Of a stretch of DNA of 21,557 bases, positions 7,620-15,983 are shown piece after piece. The stretch covers positions 1 to 21,557 of the forward strand of contig CAZYDR010000064.1 in assembly GCA_964645285.1 (NCBI GenBank), in the 5' to 3' direction. How positions within the stretch are numbered: the stretch's first letter is position 1; each line of letters opens with the position of its first letter. Source of the stretch: JAYZAP01 sp964645285 (lineage in GTDB: Bacteria; Pseudomonadota; Alphaproteobacteria; JAAXGF01). A program made the position numbers and the translations under genes. Below the pieces are notes generated by a model. It made no database searches and was not told where the DNA came from. It saw only the letters and a program-made list of their open reading frames with translations.

Positions 7620-8033
7620 GCGCGTATTCTTTGAAGCCGCTCTAAACTCTACTCGCTGTATCCAACGATCTACCGGCAACCCCGCGAGCCGCAGACCTTC
7701 GACAAAATGCGCCAATTCGTCTGGTCGCTTGTAGGGGTGTGCTTCGACCGTTGCGTCGACGAGTTGCGGAATATCGGTTTCGGGATCGCCGCCGAGGCGT
7801 TCACAGCAGTTTCTGATGAACTCATCCACATGCGGTTGCGCGGCCGCCGGATCGCCGCTCTGGGCATAGGCGACGGCGAGGTAAGCCCGGGTGTAGCACA
7901 GTCCATCGGCCGCGACTTCCATGGCCGCGATGGCGCGTTCATAGTCTCTCGCCGTGTAATAGGCAAAGCCCAGCGATTCCAAATACCAGTCAGGGTAGAA
8001 GGGATCGGGCCTGATCGCCAGCTCGGCCAGGCG
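7572..8033 (-). pseudogene. TPR-repeat C-terminal domain, N-terminus deleted
   Basis: On the minus strand from about 8033 the reading frame encodes RLAELAIRPDPFYPDWYLE, LGFAYYTARDYERAIAAMEV, AYLAVAYAQSGDPAAA and HPYKRPDELAHFVEGLRLAGLP. This is the C-terminal tetratricopeptide domain often found after adenylate/guanylate cyclase or signalling modules, where the usual ending is PYK.p..l..l..gL..aGLP. The domain is missing everything before the last repeats, and upstream of 8033 the frame enters antisense of another gene. The frame runs on to a stop at 7572, 48 nt inside the 3' end of argB, and this tail is probably not ancestral. No start or promoter remains, so it is unlikely to be expressed as a functional protein. 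Confidence 0.65.
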
Positions 8034-8339
8034 GTGGACGACGCAACCGACCAAGCGGCGGCCTACTTCATGGTCAATTGTGCCCATGCCGACCACTTCT
8101 TCCATGTGCTCGGCGACGAGGCCTGGGCCCGCCGCATCCGGGGCATTCGCTGCAACGCCTCGCGACAGAGCCACGAGGAGCTCGATAACAGTGAGGCGCT
8201 GGACGACGGCAATCCGGTCGAGCTTGGTGAACAGCACCAGTCGATCAGGCAACGCATGCCCTGGCTTAACATCTTCGGCAGCTGCTGCGGCTCCGACCTG
8301 CGCCACGTCTCCGAGATTGCCAAGGCGCTGGCGGCCTGA
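8028..8339 (+). pseudogene. Homocysteine S-methyltransferase fragment (C-terminal third)
   Basis: From about 8028 the plus strand encodes QAVDDATDQAAAYFMVNCAH, then FHVLGDEAWARRIRGIRCNA and MPWLNIFGSCCGSDLRHVSE, ending at TGA 8337-8339. This is the last third of a homocysteine S-methyltransferase and aligns without gaps to residues about 209-312 of the intact paralogue at 17485-18423, at about two thirds identity. It keeps the three zinc-ligand cysteines (NCAH and CC of GSCCG) but lacks the rest of the barrel. Upstream of 8028 the same frame is antisense to the TPR remnant and is meaningless. It is therefore a headless gene remnant of a second methyltransferase copy. Confidence 0.75.
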
Positions 8340-8354
8340 AGGCCTCCGCAGGGC

Positions 8355-9581
8355 TTACCCGGTGAACATGTCCGCGTGCCACTGGAGTTCTTCGGGGGTC
8401 ATCGGATAGTCGGTGCCGTCCTTGGCGTTGAGTACGTCCACGGGCGGCACCCGGGCGACCTTGAGCTGGACCTGCATCGCCGTCCGCATGCTCAGCCCCG
8501 CCCGCCAGACCAGGGCGGTTATCGACTTGACGCCCTGGAGGCTGAGGACATGCTCGACCGCCGCCGGCGGTAGGCCGTTCATGAGGGCGAGTGCGTTGGT
8601 GACGAAGTCGTGGTTGCCGAGATCGATGGCCGACTGATTGGCCTCGTCGTTGAGCTTGCCTTCGTCGAACGCTTTTTGGGCATCCAGACCGGCATCAACG
8701 CCACCATTGACCCCGGACTCGTCGATGCGTCGGCTCACGGCACGGCGCACTTCATCGGCGGCGCCCTCGGGCTGGTCGTTGCGCTCCTCAAGCACGCGCA
8801 ACAGGGCCATGGCGACGAATTTACCGATGCGCCGCACTGCTCTGAAGGTCAGCTCGGGCCGTTTGACCAGCGGCTGGTGCCAGGATTCGACCTCGGACGC
8901 CTGGTCGAGCAGCATGTCCAGGGATTCCTCGCGGATCTGGGTGCTGGGATTGGCCAGCAGGGCGGCGATGGCGTCGGCCACGGTTGCCTCGACCGAGGCC
9001 CGCCGCGAGATCGCGCTGAGCGCGCCCTGGACTGAATCACTCTCGATAATTTCGATGAGGTTTTCGTCGCTGAGAAACGGCGAATATTCCAGAACCGGCG
9101 CCGCGACGATAAGCTCCAGATTCCGAGCCAGATGCTGAATAATTGCCCGGGGTACCGGATCCGACTGCTTGATTTCCTCGGCAATAATCTGGCGCACATG
9201 AGGCGCCTGATCATGGGCCAGAATATCGAGAACCTCGAAAGTCAGTTCCTGGATCTTGTCCTGGTCATCCTGGCTGAGGTCGGGCGCTATGCGACCGATT
9301 TTGCGAGCCAGATCGCAGCGCACTTCGTCGTCGACATCTTCGGCCAGTAGGCGAACGGCCTGGCGCGGGGTCTTTTTGTTGGTCGCGATCTTACGCCGCA
9401 CCGAAGACAGTTCATCGGCGGCCAGATAGTAAAGAACCTCAGGCTTGACGTCACTTCGCGCCGCCAGGGCACGGCGATGTTCACCGTCATGGTCGGCGGC
9501 GAGCACCTTGGACTCGTCATAGCTCACGCTGGCAGCGGCGCCGCCGCTGCTTCCAAAGACCCGATCCAGCAATCCGCTCAC
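8355..9581 (-). CDS. DUF2336 domain-containing protein
   Basis: A 408-residue, largely helical protein without signal peptide or membrane helices. Residues about 35-330 contain HEAT-like helical pairs and the DUF2336 pattern: LSSVRRKIATNKKTPRQAVRLLAEDVDDEVR, then EYSPFLSDENLIEIIE and DEVRRAVSRRIDES. The C-terminus ends GTDYPMTPEELQWHADMF. DUF2336 proteins are largely alphaproteobacterial and their molecular function is not established, so none is assigned. The start is GTG 9581, overlapping the TGA of the upstream diguanylate cyclase gene (GTGA), with a strong AGGAGG about 8 nt upstream. The two genes were therefore built as an operon, hinting at a role in signalling. The reading frame is intact even though its upstream partner is broken. 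Confidence 0.85.
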   Translation of the reverse strand: MSGLLDRVFGSSGGAAASVSYDESKVLAADHDGEHRRALAARSDVKPEVLYYLAADELSSVRRKIATNKKTPRQAVRLLAEDVDDEVRCDLARKIGRIAPDLSQDDQDKIQELTFEVLDILAHDQAPHVRQIIAEEIKQSDPVPRAIIQHLARNLELIVAAPVLEYSPFLSDENLIEIIESDSVQGALSAISRRASVEATVADAIAALLANPSTQIREESLDMLLDQASEVESWHQPLVKRPELTFRAVRRIGKFVAMALLRVLEERNDQPEGAADEVRRAVSRRIDESGVNGGVDAGLDAQKAFDEGKLNDEANQSAIDLGNHDFVTNALALMNGLPPAAVEHVLSLQGVKSITALVWRAGLSMRTAMQVQLKVARVPPVDVLNAKDGTDYPMTPEELQWHADMFTG

Positions 9582-11316
9582 GACGTCGCCTCCTCCTGAT
9601 TCGTGGTAGTGAACGGCGGCGTCAGCGCATAGGTGCCCTTGCCGTTGAATTTCGCCTCGTACATGGCGGCGTCCGCCCGGGCAATTAGCGCCTCCGAGGT
9701 CTCGCCCGATGCCGGATCAAAAGCCGCAATACCGATCGACAGTCGAACCGGATAATCCGGGCTGCCCGAATAGGCTTCAAGTGATTGGCTGGCCTTGATC
9801 ATGAGAGACGTCTTGGTAATGGCGTCGGCTTCGCTTATCTCGTCGAGCCATACGGCGAATTCCTCGCTACCGAACCGCGCTGTAACGTCGGTTTCGCGCA
9901 CTGAGCGATCAAGCAATTCGGCCAACATGATGAAAACTTCATCGCCTCGCTGGTGGCCATGGACATCATTGACCATCTTGAAATTATCGAGATCCGTAAA
10001 TAGCAACGCCGACGTCCGGCCGGTGCGTATGGCGTGCTTATATCGGCGGGTGAGACACTCCATGAATGCCCGGCGATTCTTTTGCCCGGTCAACTCGTCT
10101 GTACGCGATAGTTCCTTGAGCGCGTCATGGGTGGCGATCTGTTCGATGGCGATGCCAAGCTGGCCGACAACACCATCGACCAGGGCGCGATCATCGTCGC
10201 TCCACGGCTCATCGGCCGCGATGCGCGCCACACAAATGGCGCATTGATGTTCTGGCGATGCCGCGCCGCGGCTGCGAGTACGCGATAACTGTCGAGGGGC
10301 AGCTCGATCGCCTTAGATTCGCCGTCGAGCCAGTTGATTCGCTCATCAAGTTGCTCGACCAGGGTGTGGCCGATATTTTCGCCATAAGCCACTCCGCGCA
10401 GCATCTTGCCGTTATCACCCATGCGGTAAATGGTGCAAAACGTGGCATCCAGTGCCTCGCGCGTGGCGCTGGCGGTGAGAGCCAGGAGCTTCTCCGGATC
10501 AGCTTCGTCACGGATCGAGTTGACCACACCGGCTACCAGGCGTTCGCGGTGACGCGCCTGATTGAGGGTCCGGTCGCGGTGCCACGTCTCTGTCACGTCA
10601 CGACAAACGCCGCGCACCCCGGCCCATTGTCCGCCGTCGCCGAACAGGGGCAGGCTGGAAATTTCAAGCCGCGTGGGCGCACCGTCGGATGAGCGGAGCC
10701 ACACCAGCCCTGCTTCGCAGGGCTAAACGCTGTGGAACGGCAACGGTGCTGGGTCCTGATGACGCTCGTGAATCAGGTCGCGCGGGTCAAGGTCGATCAG
10801 TTGCTCGGCCGGGTAGCCCAGAGCGCCGCCCGGCGAGACGAAGACGAACTGACCATTGCTGTTGGTTTCCCAGGCAAAGTCGCTCGAACACTGGGCAAAA
10901 TCCTTGTAGCGCTGGCGCGAATCGATCAGGGCGTCGCGCAGGTTCCGCTCAAGCGTGGTCTCGCTGGCGATGACCAGGCCGCCGGCATCACTGAGTGGCA
11001 ATATGGTCAAGCTTTAGGTCGCCGTGCCGCCGAGGCTGAACGACTCGCAAATCGGCCCGCTCGCCCGTGCTCGCGACACCATATCGGCGATCAGCGCGTG
11101 AGCGCCGCCGTTGAAAGCAATGGCCAGGGGTTCAGCGGTCTCCGTGGCGTCGACGGCCCGACCTTCGTCATTGATGACGACAGTGATACCGGGGGAATTT
11201 TGCATATCCGGACGGCCGGCAATCTTTAATTTCGCCGCCTTGCCGGAACCCGCACCGACCGGGACCAAAGCTGTTGCTTGGGCTAGATTCTTCAACTCCA
11301 CTTCCCTCTCGGCCAA
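9578..11316 (-). pseudogene. PAS-GAF-GGDEF diguanylate cyclase, interrupted by two stops and a frameshift
   Basis: Read from 11316 down, one frame carries an N-terminal sensor-like region (GITVVINDEGRAVDATETAE), then a TAA at 11014-11016. The same frame resumes with LTILPLSDAGGLVIASETTL, then RQRYKDFAQCSSDFAWETNS (PAS), and meets a TAG at 10723-10725. It resumes again with VWLRSSDGAPTRLEISSLPL and GVRGVCRDVTE (end of PAS), then a GAF domain. Near 10241 the frame must shift; one added G would give NINGAICVARIAADEPWSDD. The new frame contains the rest of GAF and a GGDEF domain ending at TGA 9578-9580. The GGDEF signature is RFGSEEF, with Ser for the second Gly, and an inhibitory-site RETD lies five residues before it. 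The ancestral product was probably a c-di-GMP synthase of about 580 residues. The start at TTG 11316 is uncertain; an ATG at 11353 lies in another frame. Confidence 0.75.
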
Positions 11317-11459
11317 CCACGAACACCGCCACCTGATTGCGGGTACCAGCCATTATGGTGAAACTTGCTTAAGAAACGGTTCACGATCGATTAATTCGCA
11401 ACCCAACGTATGTAGTTAGCCCTCTTGCAACCACGCGCGCCGCGCGCCACTCTGACACC

Positions 11460-12155
11460 ATGAATTCAGATACAGAGTCCGCCATGGTCGGTCCCGGCCA
11501 TTTTGCCCACGTGGAGACTTGGGTTTTCGACCTGGACAACACCATCTATGCGGCACGTCACAGCGTGTTCGACCAGATCGATGTGAGGATGGGCTCGTTT
11601 ATTGCCGGGCGCCTCAAACTCGACCCTGACGCGGCGCGGAAGCTTCAGAAAGACTATTTCCGCAACCACGGAACCACGCTCCGGGGGCTAATGGTCAATC
11701 ACCAGATCGACCCCGAGGATTTTCTCGAATACGTCCATGATATCGATGTCAGCTTAATCCCGCCCAACCACGATCTCGACACGGCGCTCCATAATCTTGC
11801 CGGGCGCAAAGTCATCTTCACCAACGGTTCGACCAAGCATGCCATGAATGTGCTTGGACAGCTTGGTGTCGCCCATCATTTCGACGGCATCTTTGATATC
11901 GCCGCCGCCGACTTCGTACCCAAGCCCGAGCCCGGTCCCTATGACCAGCTGGTCGAACGGTTCGCCATCGAGCCCCGCGCCGCGGCCATGGTCGAGGACA
12001 TGGCCCGCAATCTGGAACCGGCGGCGGCGCTTGGCATGACCACCATCTGGGTACGAACCAAAAATGATTGGGGCCGCGAAAATAGCGACGCTGATTATGT
12101 CCATCACATCATCGACGATGTCGCTGATTGGCTTAGCGACATGGTCGAGAGATAG
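11460..12155 (+). CDS. HAD-superfamily pyrimidine 5'-nucleotidase-like hydrolase
   Basis: A 231-residue cytoplasmic HAD phosphatase of the Sdt1/pyrimidine-5'-nucleotidase type. Motif I is WVFDLDNTIY, with nucleophile Asp24 and acid/base Asp26. Motif II is the Thr of VIFTNGSTKHA (Thr121). Motif III Lys155 is in FVPKPEPGPY, and motif IV is MVEDMARNL (Glu179/Asp180). An alpha-helical cap occupies about 31-100. In this family, members dephosphorylate UMP/CMP or related small phosphates; the substrate here is inferred only from family resemblance. No Shine-Dalgarno is obvious before ATG 11460. The next gene starts 17 nt downstream and is probably co-transcribed. The 143 nt between it and the broken cyclase gene are a divergent gap in which I see no near-consensus promoter. 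Confidence 0.87.
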   Translation: MNSDTESAMVGPGHFAHVETWVFDLDNTIYAARHSVFDQIDVRMGSFIAGRLKLDPDAARKLQKDYFRNHGTTLRGLMVNHQIDPEDFLEYVHDIDVSLIPPNHDLDTALHNLAGRKVIFTNGSTKHAMNVLGQLGVAHHFDGIFDIAAADFVPKPEPGPYDQLVERFAIEPRAAAMVEDMARNLEPAAALGMTTIWVRTKNDWGRENSDADYVHHIIDDVADWLSDMVER

Positions 12156-12172
12156 ATCGAAAGGGATTCTCC

Positions 12173-12595
12173 ATGTCCGATACTAATCATTCCGCCAATT
12201 GTTCCTGCGGCCAACTACGGATCGCCGCCCAGGGTGATCCCGATTCCGTCATCGCCTGCAATTGCCTTTCCTGCCAGCAGAGAACCGGCGCGCCGTTCAG
12301 TGTCAGCGGCTATTACACGCGCGACCGGATTGCCTCGACCGAAGGCGAGGCCGGCCTATTCGAGCGCAAGGCCGACAGCGGGCGCACGGTGAGCACCAGT
12401 TCTTGCCCAAAATGCGGCAGCTCGGTCTTTTGGGAACTTGAAATGCGCCCGGATTACATCGGCATCGCCACCGGTTGTTTCGCCGAGCCCGATTACATGA
12501 CGCCGACGCGGGTGATCTGGGCGGAAAACAGTCACCCCTGGATCGAATTCCCCGGCGCCATGCCGGTGTTCGCCAAAGCCACGCCCGAGACCTAG
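12173..12595 (+). CDS. GFA-family (CENP-V/GFA domain) zinc-binding protein
   Basis: A 140-residue protein with the cysteine pattern of the GFA domain: CSCG (Cys10, Cys12), ACNCLSCQQRTGAPFS (Cys29, Cys31, Cys34) and SCPKCGSSVFWE (Cys78, Cys81), which bind two zinc ions in the family. The C-terminus ..NSHPWIEFPGAMPVFAK is also typical. Gfa itself was described as an enzyme joining formaldehyde to glutathione, but most members are uncharacterised and no substrate can be claimed. A purine-rich AAAGGGA lies about 8 nt before ATG 12173. It sits 17 nt after the HAD gene. Confidence 0.88.
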   Translation: MSDTNHSANCSCGQLRIAAQGDPDSVIACNCLSCQQRTGAPFSVSGYYTRDRIASTEGEAGLFERKADSGRTVSTSSCPKCGSSVFWELEMRPDYIGIATGCFAEPDYMTPTRVIWAENSHPWIEFPGAMPVFAKATPET

Positions 12596-12600
12596 CGTGG

Positions 12601-12628
12601 TTGACAGCCATTCGTCCCTAGCTACTTT
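12601..12628 (+). promoter_or_regulatory. Probable promoter of dapD
   Basis: TTGACA (12601-12606, exact consensus) and TACTTT (12623-12628) are separated by 16 nt in the 72-nt gap before dapD. This would place the start near 12635, giving a leader of about 33 nt. Confidence 0.45.
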
Positions 12629-12667
12629 AGGCGCCAGACGCCACCCAACAGCATAACGGCCCCTGAC

Positions 12668-13519
12668 ATGACCATGGAAACCCTCGAAGACATCATCAAT
12701 GATGCCTGGGAGAATCGCGACGACGTTAATCTAGAAACCGGCGGCAAGGTCCGCACCGCGGTCGATACCGCCCTCAACGAACTCGATGCCGGGCTCGCCC
12801 GTGTCGCCGAGAAAGTCGACGGCGAATGGCAAACCAACCAATGGCTTAAAAAGGCCGTGCTGCTATCGTTCCGGCTTAACGATTCGGCGCCGATTCCGGG
12901 CGGTCCCGGGGCCAACGCACCGTGGTACGACAAGGTCGATTCCAAGTTCGAAGGCTGGGACGACGCCCGCTTCCGGTCCGCCGGGTTCCGCGCCGTGCCC
13001 CACTGCATCGTGCGCCACTCGGCCTACATCGCGCCGGGCGTCATCCTCATGCCGTGCTTCGTCAACATCGGCGGCTATGTGGACTCGGGCACCATGATCG
13101 ACACCTGGGCGACCGTGGGCAGCTGCGCCCAGATTGGCAAGAACTGTCATATTTCCGGCGGTGCCGGCGTCGGCGGCGTGTTGGAACCGCTCCAGGCCGG
13201 ACCGGTAATTATCGAAGACAACTGCTTCATCGGCGCCCGCAGCGAGGTCGCCGAGGGCGTCGTGGTCGAGGAAGGTGCGGTGCTCTCCATGGGCGTCTAC
13301 ATCGGCGCCTCCACCAAGATCGTCGATCGCGCTACCGGCGAGATTTTCCATGGCCGGGTGCCGGCCTATTCGGTGGTGGTATCGGGCACCCTGCCGCCGA
13401 AAGCATCCTCGGCCGGGGCCAACACCCAGGACCCCAGTCTTTACTGCGCGGTCATCGTCAAGCGGGTTGACGAGCGGACCCGGTCGAAAACCTCGATCAA
13501 CGAGCTGTTGCGCGACTGA
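12668..13519 (+). CDS. dapD: 2,3,4,5-tetrahydropyridine-2,6-dicarboxylate N-succinyltransferase
   Basis: The 283-residue enzyme transfers succinyl from succinyl-CoA to tetrahydrodipicolinate in the succinylase branch of lysine/meso-diaminopimelate synthesis. Residues 1-100 form the helical N-terminal part, with WLKKAVLLSFRLND. The centre is a left-handed beta helix of hexapeptide repeats: SAYIAPGVILMPCFVNIGGY, VDSGTMIDTWATVGSCAQIG, KNCHISGGAGVGGVLEP and DNCFIGARSEVAEGV. The protein works as a trimer in the family. ATG 12668 is used; ATG 12674 is an alternative two codons in. It is complete and is followed after 5 nt by the damaged dapE. Confidence 0.95.
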   Translation: MTMETLEDIINDAWENRDDVNLETGGKVRTAVDTALNELDAGLARVAEKVDGEWQTNQWLKKAVLLSFRLNDSAPIPGGPGANAPWYDKVDSKFEGWDDARFRSAGFRAVPHCIVRHSAYIAPGVILMPCFVNIGGYVDSGTMIDTWATVGSCAQIGKNCHISGGAGVGGVLEPLQAGPVIIEDNCFIGARSEVAEGVVVEEGAVLSMGVYIGASTKIVDRATGEIFHGRVPAYSVVVSGTLPPKASSAGANTQDPSLYCAVIVKRVDERTRSKTSINELLRD

Positions 13520-13524
13520 ACCCC

Positions 13525-14670
13525 GTGGCCATAAATAGCACCATCGACCCGGTTGAGCTGGCGGCGGCGATGATCCGCTGTCCCAGCGTCACCCCCGCGG
13601 ACGCGGGCGCCCTGGATGTGCTCCAGGATGCCCTCAATGGGCTCGGCTTCACTTGCCATCGGCTCAAGTTTTCCGAACCCGGCACCCCTGACGTCGACAA
13701 CCTCTACGCCCGTATCGGTAATGGCGGCTCAAACTTCTGCTTTGCCGGCCACACCGACGTGGTGCCGGTGGGTGATGAAGAGGCCTGGAGTGTCGGGCCC
13801 TTCGAGGCACGGATTGTGGACGAAATCCTCTCCGGCCGGGGCGCCGCCGACATGAAAGGCGCCGTAGCCTGCTTCGCCGTAGCCGCCCAGCGTCTGCTGG
13901 CGACGCGGGGCGCGAATTTCGGCGGCTCCATCAGCATGCTCATCACCGGCGACGAAGAAGGCCCGGGTATCAACGGCACCACCAAGATGCTCGACTGGCT
14001 TGCCGAACGCGGTGAAAAATTCGACGTCTGTCTGGTCGGCGAGCCGACCAATCCGGAGCAGCTTGGCGAAATGGTCAAGATCGGCCGCCGCGGCACCATG
14101 TCGGGAACGCTGACCGTGCGCGGCACCCAGGGCCATGTGGCCTATCCCCAACCCTATTCTCCGGCTGAGCCACTCTGGCGGCGCTCGACGGTCATGTGCT
14201 CGACCATGGCACCGATCATTTTCAGCCGTCGAACCTGGAAGTTACCACCATCGACGTGGGCAACCCAGCATCGAATATAATTCCGGCCGCGGTCAGCGCC
14301 ATTCAACATTCGCTTTAACGACAGCCATACGGGCGCCAGCCTGGGTGCGTGGATGACCGAGGTTTGCGCCCGCCGTGGCGGCGCCCACGATCTCGACATA
14401 CGGGTCGGCGGCGAGGCCTTCCTGACCCCGCCGGGACCGCTCAGCGACATCATCGCCGACGCCGTCGAACAGGTCTTCGGTAGCCGGCCGGAACTCAGCG
14501 CCACGGGCGGCACCTCTGACGCCCGGTTCATCAAGGATCATTGCCCGGTGGCCGAGTTCGGTCTGGTCGGTCAGACCATGCACAAGGTCGATGAGCGAGT
14601 GCCCGTGGCCGATCTTGTGGCCCTGGCCGATGTCAATACCGCCATCCTCGAAGCCTATTTTCCCGAATAA
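13525..14670 (+). pseudogene. dapE: Succinyl-diaminopimelate desuccinylase, broken by three frame changes
   Basis: The gene encodes a DapE, which removes succinate from N-succinyl-LL-DAP. The first 208 residues are intact from GTG 13525, with the metal and catalytic residues His76 (GHTD), Asp109 (GAADMKG), Glu144/Glu145 (GDEEG) and Glu173 (VGEPTN). The frame then fails three times. At 14149 an expected HLAD segment between GHVAYP and NPILRL is reduced to one base (11 nt lost). At 14168 one base is extra (or two lost) between RL and ATLAALDGHVLDHG. At 14301 the same happens between IIPAAVSA and FNIRFNDSHTGAS. After that the original frame resumes to TAA 14668-14670, with the distal GQTMHKVDE histidine intact. 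Every segment is recognisably DapE, so damage is recent. As written, the protein stops at 14280 after 251 residues. Confidence 0.85.
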
Positions 14671-15244
14671 TGCCGGGGATGATGCCTGGCCAGCGGGAAA
14701 TCCTCGCGGCTCTCTACGGTGTCTGGCGCCTCATGCGCCTCGACCAAGGTGGCATGAACTGGTTCAACCTGACCATCGAGGGGTTCTGGCGTTCATTCTT
14801 CGTCGCCGTGCCGGCCGCGCCGTTCTTCGCCCTGCTGGTCTATCTCGACATCTCAGCCCAACCGGTGGCCATCGATGCGGGTTGGGCGGCGATGGTCATG
14901 ACCTTTAATTACCTATTGGGCTGGGCTCTTGTTCCGCTGGTATCGATCGGCGTCACCAGGATGCTCGGCCTGTCCCCTGGATACCTGCCGCTGATGCCTA
15001 TAACTGGGTCAGCCTGCCGCAAATCCTAATCCAGGCCCTGGTCAGCCTGATCGCCTCCACTGGCGTTGTCCCCGAGGGCGCGGCAAACTTTCTGATGTTT
15101 ATCGCCGTGGTCTATATCCTGGTGCTGGAGTGGTTCGTGGTGCGCACCGCCCTGCAAACCACCACCGCGACAGCCATCGGTATCGTCTTGCTGTTCGAAA
15201 CCCTGGGGATTTTCCTCAACCTGATGGCCATTGACCTCGTTTAA
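14670..15244 (+). pseudogene. Multi-pass membrane protein of unknown function, frameshifted
   Basis: The ATG at 14670 overlaps the last base of the dapE stop (TAATG). The first frame gives about 108 residues with hydrophobic segments at about residues 44-64 and 72-98 and would end at 15029. From about 14993 a second frame continues sensibly as DAYNWVSLPQILIQALVSLI, then FLMFIAVVYILVLEWFVVRT and AIGIVLLFETLGIFLNLMAI, ending at TAA 15242-15244. One missing base near 14991-14993 would join them as YLPL-x-AYNWV, giving a protein of about 190 residues with five membrane segments. I do not recognise a named family. Position between dapE and truA suggests a conserved neighbour of unknown role. It overlaps the 3' end of the convergent truA by 4 nt. 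Confidence 0.65.
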
Positions 15245-15981
15245 TAGCCGACACTCACCAGATAGAGCCCGTCGACCGGGGCGGTCGGGCCGGCTGCGGA
15301 TCGGTCGCGGGCGGCCAACGCCGCTGCCACGTCGCCAGCATTCCACTTGCCTTCGCCGACCAGGGTCAGAGTGCCGACCAGATTGCGCACCTGATGATGA
15401 AGGAAAGATCGCGCCCGGGCGTGGACCACGATAATTTCAGGGCCATGGCGCGTCACCGACAGTTCGTCGAGGGTCTTTTCCGGGGATTTTGCCTGGCATT
15501 GGCTGGCCCGGAAGCTGGTGAAGTCGTGGTGGCCAACGAGAACCTGAGCCGCCTCATCCATGGCCGCCACATCGAGAGCCCCGGCGATCCACCAGGCGCG
15601 CCCCTCCTCCAGGGCCAGGCGGCCCCGGCGATTGACAATGCGGTAGCGGTAGGTCCGCTCGCGAGCGGAGAACCGGGCATGGAAGTCGTCGGCCACCGGC
15701 TCGACCGACAGCACAGCGATAGGGTTGGGCTTGAGGTGGTGATTGAGGGCCCCCATGACTTCGTCAGGCGGCCAGTCCCTGGCCAGATCCACATGGGCCA
15801 CCTGACCGAGAGCATGAACGCCTGAATCGGTGCGTCCAGCGCCCATGGTAGCCGCTGTCTCGCCGCTGAACGCGGTGATCGCTTCGTCCAGGGCCTGCTG
15901 GATCGACGGCCCGTTGTCCTGGCGTTGCCAGCCGACGAAGCCCCCGCCATCATATTCGAGGGTCAGCTTGTAGCGGCCCAT
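15241..15981 (-). CDS. truA: tRNA pseudouridine(38-40) synthase
   Basis: A 246-residue TruA, which makes pseudouridine at positions 38-40 of the tRNA anticodon stem. The N-terminus YKLTLEYDGGGFVGWQRQ, the catalytic motif GAGRTDSGVHA (nucleophile Asp52), RTYRYRIVNR and SFLHHQVRNLVGTL are all present. It begins 2 nt after fmt ends and belongs to the minus-strand run def-fmt-truA. The length is normal for the family. Confidence 0.96.
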   Translation of the reverse strand: MGRYKLTLEYDGGGFVGWQRQDNGPSIQQALDEAITAFSGETAATMGAGRTDSGVHALGQVAHVDLARDWPPDEVMGALNHHLKPNPIAVLSVEPVADDFHARFSARERTYRYRIVNRRGRLALEEGRAWWIAGALDVAAMDEAAQVLVGHHDFTSFRASQCQAKSPEKTLDELSVTRHGPEIIVVHARARSFLHHQVRNLVGTLTLVGEGKWNAGDVAAALAARDRSAAGPTAPVDGLYLVSVGY

Positions 15982-15983
15982 GA

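Noticed and set aside
7572..8339. Chimeric proteins reading through the 8030 junction (minus to 8306, plus from 7707)
   Set aside because: Each is half real sequence and half antisense of the other remnant. No homologous protein of this form is expected.
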